NCBI RefSeq assembly: GCF_002778325.1
Contig: NZ_NESI01000012.1
Coordinates: 1-64,000 of the forward strand
DNA: 64,000 nt
Reading direction: 5' to 3'
Source: Limnohabitans sp. B9-3
GTDB taxonomy: Bacteria > Pseudomonadota > Gammaproteobacteria > Burkholderiales > Burkholderiaceae_C
A program made the translations under genes and the position numbers. Under the pieces are notes generated by a model. It was not told the DNA's origin, ran no database searches, and saw only the letters and a list, made by a program, of their open reading frames with translations. Positions 42,456 through 51,245 of this stretch are shown here, piece by piece. Position 1 is the first letter of the stretch. Each line of letters opens with the position of its first letter.

Positions 42456-43451
42456 ATGTCCAACACTTGTGTTTCTGACCACCGCTTGGGGGGCCCCGCC
42501 ACGCAGCCTTGGTCACGCTTTGTCACCACCCATGATGCGCATGAGCAAGCGCAGGCGCAAGCGGGCTGGTCGCTGCAGTACGACCAAATGTCGTGCGGCA
42601 AATTTGCGGGCCAAGTTCACCTCATGCAATTGCCAGGCGTGAGCTTGGTGCATGAGGGCGCCAACCAGGCCATTCGGCAGCGCGGTGATTTGGGGGACGA
42701 CAGTTATTTGTTTGCCTTGCCAGCTTCGGCAAACGCTGGGTCGGCCTTGTTCTCTGGCGCAACGGTCGGGCAGCACGACATCATGGTCGGCCCTAGCGAT
42801 GGCCTCGATTTGTGCAGCCCTGCCCATTTCAATTTGATTGGCATCGTGGTGGATGCCGAGCTGTTGGAGTCGTTGTGGGCGCGTACCCATCACCCGTCGA
42901 TGGCGGCGTGGGTGTCGCAGCAGCGCGTGGTGTCGATTGGCGCTGACCGAGCGCAGCGTTTGCTGGCTTTGCACCATCAAATTTTTGAATGTAGCCAATC
43001 GGGATTGCCACTGGCTGCCAATACCAAGGCGCTGGAGACTTTGCGTGACGATGTGATTTTGGAATGGGTTGACACTTTGCCCTCGTTTTGCGACTTGTCT
43101 GACGTGCGTGCCACCAGCATGCGCAAAGCCGTGGTGCACCGAGCCTGTGAGTGGATGCTGCAAACCAGCGACGACGAAGCACTGTCCATGCTCGACATTT
43201 GCAAACGTGTGGGCGTGAGCAGCCGCAAGCTCAATTACTGTTTCCAAGAAATTTTGGGCATGAGCCCGATGAAGTACCAGCGCATCACGCGGCTCAACCG
43301 GACGCAGCAAGCGCTCAAGCAAGCCCATGACGGACAAAGCGTGTTTGACATCGCTTCGCGCTGGGGCTTTTGGCACATGGGGCAGTTTTCGCAAGACTAC
43401 AAACGCCTCTTTGGTGAGCTGCCCTCGACCACCTTACGGGCTTCTGCATAA
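42456..43451 (+). CDS. AraC-family regulator divergent from the aau operon
   Basis: The 331-residue product has an N-terminal sensing region of the AraC-binding-domain-like type. A C-terminal double helix-turn-helix follows (LSMLDICKRVGVSSRKLNYC, then SVFDIASRWGFWHMGQFSQD, with YKRLFGELPSTTLR at the end). The layout matches regulators of amine and aromatic catabolism such as those of the EutR/FeaR type. Its position opposite aauB makes it the probable activator of the amine dehydrogenase genes in response to an amine or aldehyde. Confidence 0.88.
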   Translation: MSNTCVSDHRLGGPATQPWSRFVTTHDAHEQAQAQAGWSLQYDQMSCGKFAGQVHLMQLPGVSLVHEGANQAIRQRGDLGDDSYLFALPASANAGSALFSGATVGQHDIMVGPSDGLDLCSPAHFNLIGIVVDAELLESLWARTHHPSMAAWVSQQRVVSIGADRAQRLLALHHQIFECSQSGLPLAANTKALETLRDDVILEWVDTLPSFCDLSDVRATSMRKAVVHRACEWMLQTSDDEALSMLDICKRVGVSSRKLNYCFQEILGMSPMKYQRITRLNRTQQALKQAHDGQSVFDIASRWGFWHMGQFSQDYKRLFGELPSTTLRASA

Positions 43452-43572
43452 CGCCCTTTTGAATTGGGCGCGGGTAATCCCGATCATGAAATTGCCAATT
43501 TTTGATAGCTCTTGCGCCGCGGCGCGGCCATGCTTGGGGTTTTGACACACCTCGTCTTTGCGAAGGACTCTT

Positions 43573-44559
43573 ATGCATTTGTTCACCTCCACCAAACGCG
43601 CGTTCATGTTGGCGGCTTTGAGCGCTGTGGCGCTGTCTTCTTGGGCCCAAAACTACCCCAGCCATTTGCTCACGATGGTGGTGCCTTACCCCGCAGGCGG
43701 TGGTTCTGACTTTGTGGCGCGGCAAATTCAGCCTGAGTTGTCCAAGCAATTGGGGCAGCAGGTGATGGTGGAAAACATTGGCGGCGTGGGCGGCGCTTTA
43801 GGCGTGCAGAAAGTGTTGAGTGCACCCGCTGATGGTTATCAGTTGGTGCTGGGATCCCCCATGGAGTTGATGCTGGCGCCCTTGGCCATGAACGCTGTCA
43901 AGTACAAACCGGAAGACTTGAAGCTAGCGGCTCAATTGGTCACCACCACCATGGTGCTGTTGACCCGCAAAGACTTACCCGCCAACAACGTGAATGAGTT
44001 GATTGAGCTGTCCAAAAAGCCTGGCGCCAAAGAGCTGTCTTACGCCAGCGTGGGACCTGGTTCGCTCTACCACTTGGTGGGCGAGCGCTTCACACAACTC
44101 ACCAAAGCCAAAACCCTGCATGTGCCTTACAAAGGCATGGCACCCATCTTGACCGACTTGATGGGCAGCCAAATCGACATGGTGTTCATGCCTTTGGTGG
44201 GCAACGTGCCTGCCTTGATTCAAGAGGGCAAGGTGAAGGCTCTGGGCATCACCGCCAAGCAGCCTTTGGCCCGCTTTCCACAATTAGAGCCTTTGGCCAT
44301 CAACAAAAACTTAGAGGGCTTTGAATTTGATTTGTGGGCCGGCATTCAAGTGCCCAAAAACACGCCTGCCGATGTGACCGCCAAACTCAACAAGGCCATT
44401 TACGACGGCCTGCAAAACCCAGACATTCGCAAAGCCTACGAAGGGACCGGTAACTCCTTGCCAAAGCCCATGACGCCCGCAGAGTTGGACAAGCTTTACG
44501 TTTCGGAAATTGCGCGTTATCAAGCGATTGCCAAATCGATCAATTTGCAACCTCAGTGA
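43573..44559 (+). CDS. Bug-family periplasmic receptor (amidase cluster)
   Basis: This is a 328-residue receptor. The ATG at 43573 has AAGGA five bases before it and starts a signal peptide (TKRAFMLAALSAVALSSWA, cleaved near AQNYP). The core is LLTMVVPYPAGGGSDFVAR, VMVENIGGVGGALGVQKVL and TLHVPYKGMAPILTDLMGSQ. Two amidase genes follow in the same direction, so its ligand may be an amide or the acid released from one. Confidence 0.9.
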   Translation: MHLFTSTKRAFMLAALSAVALSSWAQNYPSHLLTMVVPYPAGGGSDFVARQIQPELSKQLGQQVMVENIGGVGGALGVQKVLSAPADGYQLVLGSPMELMLAPLAMNAVKYKPEDLKLAAQLVTTTMVLLTRKDLPANNVNELIELSKKPGAKELSYASVGPGSLYHLVGERFTQLTKAKTLHVPYKGMAPILTDLMGSQIDMVFMPLVGNVPALIQEGKVKALGITAKQPLARFPQLEPLAINKNLEGFEFDLWAGIQVPKNTPADVTAKLNKAIYDGLQNPDIRKAYEGTGNSLPKPMTPAELDKLYVSEIARYQAIAKSINLQPQ

Positions 44560-44610
44560 CGCGCTGTTTCAGTCAGACGCTGCCCGCATGAAGCTCAGCG
44601 CGCGACCCTG

Positions 44611-46059
44611 ATGTTTGACACGGCCACCTCGCTGCTGCGTCAACTCAAAGCAGGACAGACCTCCAGCGTGAGGCTGTTAGAGCAGCACATCGCTCGAGTC
44701 GAGCAACTCGACAGTCGCATCAACGCCGTGGTTGTGCGCACTTTTGATGCCGCCCGTGAACGCGCAGCAGAGGCCGACGCGGCGCGGGCTCGGGGCGAAG
44801 ACTGGGGGGCGTTGCACGGCCTACCCATGACCGTCAAGGAAGCGTTCGATCTACCGGGCACGCCCACCTGCTGGGGCTTCCCGGACTACAAGGACAACAT
44901 CGCCCAACAGCCCGCTGTGGCCGTGCAGCGCCTGCTGGACGCAGGAGCCGTGGTCTTTGGCAAGACCAATGTGCCCGTTGCACTGAGTGACTGGCAATCG
45001 TTCAACCCCGTCTATGGCACCACGAATAACCCTTGGGACCTGATGCGCACACCCGGCGGATCGTCTGGCGGAGCCAGTGCCGCGTTGGCCGCAGGCATGA
45101 CTCCGCTGGAGCTGGGTAGCGACATCGGTGCCTCGATCCGCAACCCGGCGCATTACTGCGGTGTGTATGGCCACAAACCCACTTGGGGCGTGGTGCCCAT
45201 GCAAGGCCACCAGCTGCCAAGCGTGCGATGCATCGACAGCCTCGACATTGCCGTGGCTGGGCCACTCGCACGCAGCGCACAAGACCTGCAACTGGCCATG
45301 CAGGTGCTCACCTCGCCGCTAGAGCAGTTCGGCCCGCTGGGCTGGACGCCTGCCCAATGGCGGCATACCGACAGAGCACCTTGGCAATGCCGTGTGGCCA
45401 TCTTCTACGACGATGCCGAGGCGCGTGTCGACAACAGCATTCAGGACCGGCTGAATGCGCTGGCCGATTTTTTGCGCGCACAAGGTGTCACTGTGCTGGA
45501 CGACCATCGCCCAGTGGACAGCGCTCAGTCGCACCGTGTGTACATGCACCTGCTGCGCTCGGCCACGGGGGCCTTGCTGGACGACGCGACCTTTGCCCGC
45601 TTTCAGGCGCTGGCTGCGCAAAGCGCCCCCTCGCTGGACACCATGCGCGAACGCGTCTGGCGCGGCAGCACCTTGACGCACCGTGATTGGGTCGAGTTTG
45701 ACCAGCAACGCGCTGTGCTGCGCGCCCAGTGGCGCAGCTACTTTGAATCGGTGGACCTGCTGATCACTCCGGTAGCCACCTCGCCCGCCTTTTTACACAA
45801 CCAACAGGGCGAACGCTGGGAGCGCATGTTGCAAGTCAACGGGCAAGATCAGCCCCACACCGACAGCCTGTTCTGGGCGGGCTACCCTGGCGTGGTCGGC
45901 CTTCCCGCCACCGCCATTCCCATCGGGAAAAGCTCTGAAGGTCTGCCCGTGGGGGCGCAGATCATTGGCAACACATTTGCCGATCCGCTGTGCTTGAAAA
46001 TGGCCCATTGGCTCGAAAACGAATGGTGCGGTTTTGTTGCACCTGCACACCTTGGATGA
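44611..46059 (+). CDS. Amidase-signature hydrolase (first of a tandem pair)
   Basis: The 482-residue product has the complete Ser-cisSer-Lys triad. Lys76 is in MTVKEAFDLPG, Ser151 in GGSSGGASAALAAG and Ser175 in LGSDIGASIRNPAHYCG, with the exact 75 and 24 residue spacings of the family. It would hydrolyse an amide to an acid plus ammonia. It is not GatA, because gatB and gatC are absent and length and C-terminus differ. It starts 52 bases after the Bug receptor gene. Confidence 0.88.
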   Translation: MFDTATSLLRQLKAGQTSSVRLLEQHIARVEQLDSRINAVVVRTFDAARERAAEADAARARGEDWGALHGLPMTVKEAFDLPGTPTCWGFPDYKDNIAQQPAVAVQRLLDAGAVVFGKTNVPVALSDWQSFNPVYGTTNNPWDLMRTPGGSSGGASAALAAGMTPLELGSDIGASIRNPAHYCGVYGHKPTWGVVPMQGHQLPSVRCIDSLDIAVAGPLARSAQDLQLAMQVLTSPLEQFGPLGWTPAQWRHTDRAPWQCRVAIFYDDAEARVDNSIQDRLNALADFLRAQGVTVLDDHRPVDSAQSHRVYMHLLRSATGALLDDATFARFQALAAQSAPSLDTMRERVWRGSTLTHRDWVEFDQQRAVLRAQWRSYFESVDLLITPVATSPAFLHNQQGERWERMLQVNGQDQPHTDSLFWAGYPGVVGLPATAIPIGKSSEGLPVGAQIIGNTFADPLCLKMAHWLENEWCGFVAPAHLG

Positions 46060-46070
46060 GATGAATTCAT

Positions 46071-47504
46071 ATGACCCATATCACCGACCTTAATGCTTGC
46101 GAACTGTCCGAACTCATTCATCAGCGTCAAGTCTCTTGCGCCGAAGTAATGCAGGCTTACCTATCGCGCATTCATCAACTCAACCCGATCTACAACGCCA
46201 TCGTCAACATGGCACCCGATGACGTTCTGCTCGCACAAGCCGATGTGTGCGACGCAGAATTGGCGGCGGGGCATACGCGGGGGTGGATGCATGGCATGCC
46301 CCAAGCCATCAAAGATACGGGTTCGACGGTCGGATTTCCGACTACTTTTGGTAGCCCTTTGCTGAAAGGTGCGATGGCGCAAAAAGACTGTGTGATGGCC
46401 GCGCGCATGAAAGCGGCGGGCAGCATTGTGGTGGGCAAAACCAACATGCCCGAGTTTGGTTTGGGTTCGCACACCTTCAACGAATTGTTTGGGGCGACTC
46501 CCAACGCGTGGGATCGCCAAGTAAGTGCAGGTGGCAGCAGCGGTGGTGCCGCCGTAGCTTTGGCGCAGCGCATGTTGCCTGTGGCCGATGGTTCGGACTT
46601 CATGGGCTCGTTGCGTAATCCCGCCGGTTGGAACCACATTTTCGGCATGCGGCCCAGCCAAGGCCGCGTGCCGTTTGGCCCCAGCGCCGATGTGTGGTTG
46701 GACCAACTCGGCACCGAAGGTCCGATGGCCCGCAACGTCACCGATTTGGCCAAGCTGCTGCAAGTGCAAGCGGGCCACGACCCACGCGTGCCGTTGTCGC
46801 TGTCGTCGCCATTCAGTGCCGAAGGGTTGGCGTGCGATGCGTCCCGCATGAAGAGCGTGCGCATTGGTTGGCTGGGTGATTTGAATGGCTATCTGGCCAC
46901 CGAGCCCGGCATTTTGGAGGTGTGCGAGCAAGCCTTGCAGCGCATGGAAGCGCAAGGAGCCATCGTCACGCCGCTGTCGCTGGGGTTTGACACAGACCGT
47001 TTGTGGCAATGCTGGCTGGCTTGGCGACGTGCTTTAGCGGGCCAGCGTGTGGGTGAGTTGCTAGCGCTGCCGAATGCGCGTGCGCACATCAAGCCCGAGG
47101 CGCTGTGGGAGTACGACCATTCGCTGACCTTGAACTACACCGATTTCTCCAAAGCCAGCCAAACCCGCACTAGCTTCTACCACCACCTGCTGAGTTTGTT
47201 TGACCAGGTGGACGTCATCGCTTTGCCCGTGGCGCAGGTGTGGCCCTTTGCAATAGAACAGCGTTGGCCCCAACAGATTGGTGAGCGCACGATGGACACC
47301 TACCACCGCTGGATGGAGTCCACCATTTACGCCACCTTGGGTGGCTTGCCGGCCATCAGCGTGCCGGCTGGTTTTCATGCCACACAGCCTTGGCCCATGG
47401 GCTTGCAACTGATGGGCCGTCCGCAAGGCGATGCGGCGTTGCTGCAAGTGGCTGCCGCTTACGAAGCGGCGAATGCAGAGTTGCTGGCCAAACGCCCTGC
47501 TTGA
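46071..47504 (+). CDS. Amidase-signature hydrolase (second of the tandem pair)
   Basis: The product is 477 residues with Lys81 in MPQAIKDTGSTVGFPTTFG, Ser156 in GGSSGGAAVALAQRM and Ser180 in GSDFMGSLRNPAGWN. The triad spacings are again 75 and 24. It is only distantly similar to the first amidase, so the pair probably has different substrates or acts in sequence. It begins 11 bases after the first and ends before a hairpin at 47513-47533. Confidence 0.88.
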   Translation: MTHITDLNACELSELIHQRQVSCAEVMQAYLSRIHQLNPIYNAIVNMAPDDVLLAQADVCDAELAAGHTRGWMHGMPQAIKDTGSTVGFPTTFGSPLLKGAMAQKDCVMAARMKAAGSIVVGKTNMPEFGLGSHTFNELFGATPNAWDRQVSAGGSSGGAAVALAQRMLPVADGSDFMGSLRNPAGWNHIFGMRPSQGRVPFGPSADVWLDQLGTEGPMARNVTDLAKLLQVQAGHDPRVPLSLSSPFSAEGLACDASRMKSVRIGWLGDLNGYLATEPGILEVCEQALQRMEAQGAIVTPLSLGFDTDRLWQCWLAWRRALAGQRVGELLALPNARAHIKPEALWEYDHSLTLNYTDFSKASQTRTSFYHHLLSLFDQVDVIALPVAQVWPFAIEQRWPQQIGERTMDTYHRWMESTIYATLGGLPAISVPAGFHATQPWPMGLQLMGRPQGDAALLQVAAAYEAANAELLAKRPA

Positions 47505-47512
47505 AGCGGGTG

Positions 47513-47533
47513 ACGCCCCCGCTGACTGGGCGT
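47513..47533 (+). terminator. Probable terminator between the amidase pair and the flavoprotein gene
   Basis: ACGCCC and GGGCGT form a six-bp GC-rich stem with a nine-base loop, followed by TTT. It sits seven bases past the second amidase stop, between convergent genes. The T-run is short, so efficiency is uncertain. Confidence 0.4.
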
Positions 47534-47566
47534 TTGAGGCGCGGTTCTAGAGCGCTTTTACCCCGC

Positions 47567-48883
47567 TTATTTCGACAAAAACGCGCTCGCGCCTTGCCCT
47601 GCCAAGCGGCCGCTGGCCAAGCAGGCGGTGAGCAAGTAGCCGCCTGTGGGAGCTTCCCAGTCCAGCATTTCACCGGCCACAAACACGCCGGGTAGGGCCG
47701 TGCTCATCAGCGTGTCGTTCAAGGCTTCCAAGCGCACACCGCCTGCGCTGCTGATGGCTTCGTCGATCGGGCGTGTCGCGGTCAAGGTGACGGGCAAGTG
47801 TTTGATCGCCGCTGCGAGTTGGGCAGGGTCGTTCATGGCTTCTTTGCTCAGCACTTCATGCAACAGCGCCAAGTGCAAGGCCGTGAGGTTGAGGCGGCTT
47901 TTCAAGTGGCTGCTAAGTGAGCGCGAGCCGCGTGGGTGCTTCACTTCGGTCAACACGCGCTCTGCGGTGAAGTCAGGTTTGAGGTCGAGGTGCAGCGTGG
48001 CGTGGCCGTGGCGCTCAATCTCGTCGCGCAGTAAAGCCGATGCGGCGTAAACCAAGTTGCCTTCAATGCCCGTGGCCGTCACCACAAATTCGCCTTTGCG
48101 CTGGAAGCTGTGGCCTTGCGTGTCGGTGAATGACAGTGCCACCGACTTCAAGGGCGTGCCTGCAAATTGGCTCGCTAAGTGCTGGCTCCAGCCTGTGGTG
48201 GCGGTGCCATCTGCGCTGGCGCGACCTTGCACGTCAAAGCCACAGTTGGCGGGGCGCAGCGGTGCCACGTCGACGCCAGCATCTTTGAGCCAAGGCTGCC
48301 AAGCGCCGTCAGAACCCAGCTTGGCCCAGCTGCCGCCACCCAGCGCCAACACCACGGCGTGGGCTTGTGTGGTTTGCGGGCCATTGGGGGTGTCAAAGCT
48401 CAGCTGAAATGCACTGGCTGACGTGGCAGTGTTTGTAGTCGTTTGGGTCAACGCGCCATTCCAACGGTGGCGCATGTGAAACGTGACGGGCGTGCCCTGC
48501 ACGGGGTGGCGCAAACGGTGCAGCCAAGCGCGCAGCAGGGGGGCGGCTTTCATGTCGGTGGGAAATATGCGCTGCGAGCTGCCTACAAAGGTGTCAAGTC
48601 CCAAGCCTTTGACCCATGCACACACGGCCTCAGGACCAAAGGCGTTGAGCCACGCGGCGCAAGCCTCGCTGCGTTCGGCGTAGCGTTGAACGAAATACGC
48701 AAGGGGTTCGGCATGGGTGAGGTTCAAGCCGCCCAAACCGGCCAGCAAGAACTTGCGGCCGACGGAGGGCATGGCGTCATACACATGCACGTTGGCGCCT
48801 GCAGCGCTTAAAATTTCAGCAGCCATGAGGCCGGCTGGGCCTGCGCCAATGATGGCGACTTGGGGTTGGGTGGAGGCGGTCAT
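47567..48883 (-). CDS. HI0933-like NAD(P)/FAD-dependent flavoprotein
   Basis: The 438-residue product starts with the FAD loop VAIIGAGPAGLMAAEILSAA. It has the family pattern GRKFLLAGLGGLNLTHAEPL and, near the C-terminus, RPIDEAISSAGGVRLEALND, LPGVFVAGEMLDWEAPTGGY and LLTACLASGRLAG. This belongs to a group of uncharacterised oxidoreductases related to BaiN and HI0933. The start MTASTQ was chosen because the upstream extension is rich in low-complexity sequence. It is not linked to the adjacent catabolic genes by direction. Confidence 0.85.
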   Translation of the reverse strand: MTASTQPQVAIIGAGPAGLMAAEILSAAGANVHVYDAMPSVGRKFLLAGLGGLNLTHAEPLAYFVQRYAERSEACAAWLNAFGPEAVCAWVKGLGLDTFVGSSQRIFPTDMKAAPLLRAWLHRLRHPVQGTPVTFHMRHRWNGALTQTTTNTATSASAFQLSFDTPNGPQTTQAHAVVLALGGGSWAKLGSDGAWQPWLKDAGVDVAPLRPANCGFDVQGRASADGTATTGWSQHLASQFAGTPLKSVALSFTDTQGHSFQRKGEFVVTATGIEGNLVYAASALLRDEIERHGHATLHLDLKPDFTAERVLTEVKHPRGSRSLSSHLKSRLNLTALHLALLHEVLSKEAMNDPAQLAAAIKHLPVTLTATRPIDEAISSAGGVRLEALNDTLMSTALPGVFVAGEMLDWEAPTGGYLLTACLASGRLAGQGASAFLSK

Positions 48884-48979
48884 TGGAGCGATTGTCGCTG
48901 CAGCGCGCAAGGGTAAGTACTCTTGAGAATGGGCACAAAACAAAAGTAAATATTGCGACCATCAACCAAAGAAAAAAGC

Positions 48980-49945
48980 ATGTCGATATCACGCCGAACC
49001 CTTCTCGCCAGCTTGTCAGCAGTCACAGTCCCACACGTTTGGGCTCAAGGCGCCGCGAGCTTTCCTAATCGGCCGATCAAGATCGTTCCATTCGGTACGG
49101 CGGGTGGCCCGATTGACACCTTGGCCAGAATTTATGGCGACAAATTGCAACAGCGTTGGGGTCAGCCCATCGTTGTGGAGGCACGACCTGGCGCCAGCGG
49201 CATCATCGCCGCAGATTACGTCGCCAAAGCCGCACCCGATGGCTACACAGTCATGATGACGTTGCCCCTCACGCATGTGAACAATGCCATCTTGCAACCC
49301 AAGCTGCCCTATGACCCGGTCAAAAGCTTTACGCCGTTGAGCATGTTGGCCGTTGGCGGGCCGATGGTGGTGGTCCGTGCCAATGCCCCCTTGAACACGC
49401 TCAAAGATTTGCTTGAATTTGCGAAGAAAAAGGGCAGCCTGAGTTATGGAACTTGGGGCAATGGATCGTCTGCCCATCTCTTTGGTGAATTGTTGGCGCA
49501 GCAATCAGGGACAAGCTTGGTCCATGCGGCGTACAAATCAGAAGCTGCCGCACACAACGATTTATTTGGCGAATTGCTCGATTTCGCTTGGGCGAATCCA
49601 TCCACAGCAAAGGCTCAGGTGCAGGGCGGGAAAATGAAGGTTTTGGGCGTCGCCGGTACGCGCAGAGTATCGACCATGCCCCAAATCGCAACTTTTTCAG
49701 AACAAGGATTCAAGGGCTTCGACTTGGACAGTTGGATTGGCATGTACGCGCCTGCCAATCTACCGCTTGAATTGCAAAACACGTGGGTCAATGCGCTGCG
49801 CGAGATCACGGCGATGCCAGACGTGCAAGCCAAGCTCATCAGTTTTGGCTTCGAGCCACTGGGCAACACGCCCCAGCAATTTATGGAGGTCTATAAAACA
49901 GACTATCCAAGGGTTGCTGAGCTGATCAAAGCCGCTGGCGTATAA
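48980..49945 (+). CDS. Bug-family periplasmic receptor (paired with a Rieske oxygenase)
   Basis: The product is 321 residues. The start MSISRRTLLASLSAVTVPHV resembles a twin-arginine-type leader, unlike the other Bug proteins here, and is cleaved near VWAQG. The core is RPIKIVPFGTAGGPIDTLAR, IVVEARPGASGIIAADYV and the less usual LVHAAYKSEAAAHNDLFGE in place of VPYKG. It lies 18 bases before a Rieske dioxygenase gene, so I infer that it binds the oxygenase substrate. Confidence 0.9.
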   Translation: MSISRRTLLASLSAVTVPHVWAQGAASFPNRPIKIVPFGTAGGPIDTLARIYGDKLQQRWGQPIVVEARPGASGIIAADYVAKAAPDGYTVMMTLPLTHVNNAILQPKLPYDPVKSFTPLSMLAVGGPMVVVRANAPLNTLKDLLEFAKKKGSLSYGTWGNGSSAHLFGELLAQQSGTSLVHAAYKSEAAAHNDLFGELLDFAWANPSTAKAQVQGGKMKVLGVAGTRRVSTMPQIATFSEQGFKGFDLDSWIGMYAPANLPLELQNTWVNALREITAMPDVQAKLISFGFEPLGNTPQQFMEVYKTDYPRVAELIKAAGV

Positions 49946-49963
49946 ATCCGCGCAAGTAACCAC

Positions 49964-51181
49964 ATGAGCGATCTACCACCCACTCCATCTCGCACGATTC
50001 CAATCCACGTGGACACAGGAACGGCTTATCACAAGCGTCAAGCAAGCTCCAATTTGGAAATGACCGAAGTTGGTCGCGGAACGCCCATGGGCGAACTAAT
50101 GCGTCGCTATTGGCATCCGGTCGGCGTCAGCGCGGATGCCAACGCTAGGCCGCGACAAGTACGTATCTTGGGCGAAGACCTCATTTTGTTTCGGGACAAA
50201 AAAGGGCGTCCAGGACTGGTCTACCCCCATTGCGCGCACCGCGGGACATCGTTGTTTTATGGCAAGGTGGAGGAAAACGGCATCCGTTGCTGTTATCACG
50301 GTTGGTTGTTTGATGCAGAAGGGCATTGCTTGGAACGCCCTTGCGAGCCAAAGGACGATGAACATCGCCACAAAATAAGGCAGCCTTGGTACCCCGTTCA
50401 GGAACTTTACGGTTTGATTTGGGCTTACATGGGCCCACCGGAAAAGAAACCCGTGCTACCTCGTTATGAGTGCCTTGAAACTCTGGAAGAGGGTGAGTTT
50501 TTGGAGGTCAATGACAACAGCATTGGCGGTGGAGGCCCGCAAATCATTCCTTGCAATTGGCTGCAGCATTACGAAAATTTGGTCGATCCCTTCCACGTTG
50601 TGATTCTGCATTCGTCATTCAGTGGCACTCAGTTTGTGGAACAAATGGCGCTGATGCCAAAGGTGACTTGGGAAACACAAGAGCACAGCGTTCGAACAGT
50701 GTCGCTGCGAGACCTGCCAGACGGCCAAACCTTACTTCGCATCAGCGAAGCCGGATTGCCAACCTTGCGAGTGATCCCCAGTCCACGCATTGGGAAATAT
50801 GGGATGGTTGAATCTTTGGGATGGGTCTTGCCGATTGATGACCATTCCTTCCGCATTTATGTTGTGGGTCGCGTGAAAGAAGAAGGTGAGCTCGTCAAAA
50901 TGCGCTCACGTCTCAATGGCAAGTTGTGGGAAGAGTTGACAGAAGCCGAGCACCAACAATTTCCCGGCGACTACGAGGCTATGGTCAGCCAAGGCGCCAT
51001 TGCCCATCACTCCGAAGAGCACCTTGCGACATCAGACATCGGCATTGTGAAGTTGCGTCGTCTTTTGCAGCAACAACTTCAGCGTGTCAGGGACGGACTT
51101 GATCCCGCTGGCGTGAGCTTTGACCCGCAAAGTGAGCCAGTTAAATTTACGGCAGGTAATTTTTTGGTGACACCCAAGTAA
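49964..51181 (+). CDS. Rieske non-haem iron oxygenase, alpha-subunit type
   Basis: The 405-residue product has a Rieske cluster site Cys90-x-His92 (HCAHRGTSLFYGKV) and Cys109-xx-His112 (CCYHGW). The mononuclear iron site is in NLVDPFHVVILHSSFSG. It resembles the phthalate dioxygenase and vanillate demethylase branch, which acts as an alpha-only oxygenase with a separate reductase. No reductase or ferredoxin gene is beside it. The next gene is convergent xthA. It probably hydroxylates or demethylates an aromatic acid delivered with the help of the preceding Bug receptor. Confidence 0.88.
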   Translation: MSDLPPTPSRTIPIHVDTGTAYHKRQASSNLEMTEVGRGTPMGELMRRYWHPVGVSADANARPRQVRILGEDLILFRDKKGRPGLVYPHCAHRGTSLFYGKVEENGIRCCYHGWLFDAEGHCLERPCEPKDDEHRHKIRQPWYPVQELYGLIWAYMGPPEKKPVLPRYECLETLEEGEFLEVNDNSIGGGGPQIIPCNWLQHYENLVDPFHVVILHSSFSGTQFVEQMALMPKVTWETQEHSVRTVSLRDLPDGQTLLRISEAGLPTLRVIPSPRIGKYGMVESLGWVLPIDDHSFRIYVVGRVKEEGELVKMRSRLNGKLWEELTEAEHQQFPGDYEAMVSQGAIAHHSEEHLATSDIGIVKLRRLLQQQLQRVRDGLDPAGVSFDPQSEPVKFTAGNFLVTPK

Positions 51182-51245
51182 AGCAGCGATGCATCAATCA
51201 CAGCCCCTCGTTGCTTTACACCTACGAAAGGGTGTGAGATGACCG

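Noticed and set aside
43452-43480. Short hairpins after the AraC-family gene
   Set aside because: CGCCC/GGGCG and CGGG/CCCG stems are short and lack a T-run.
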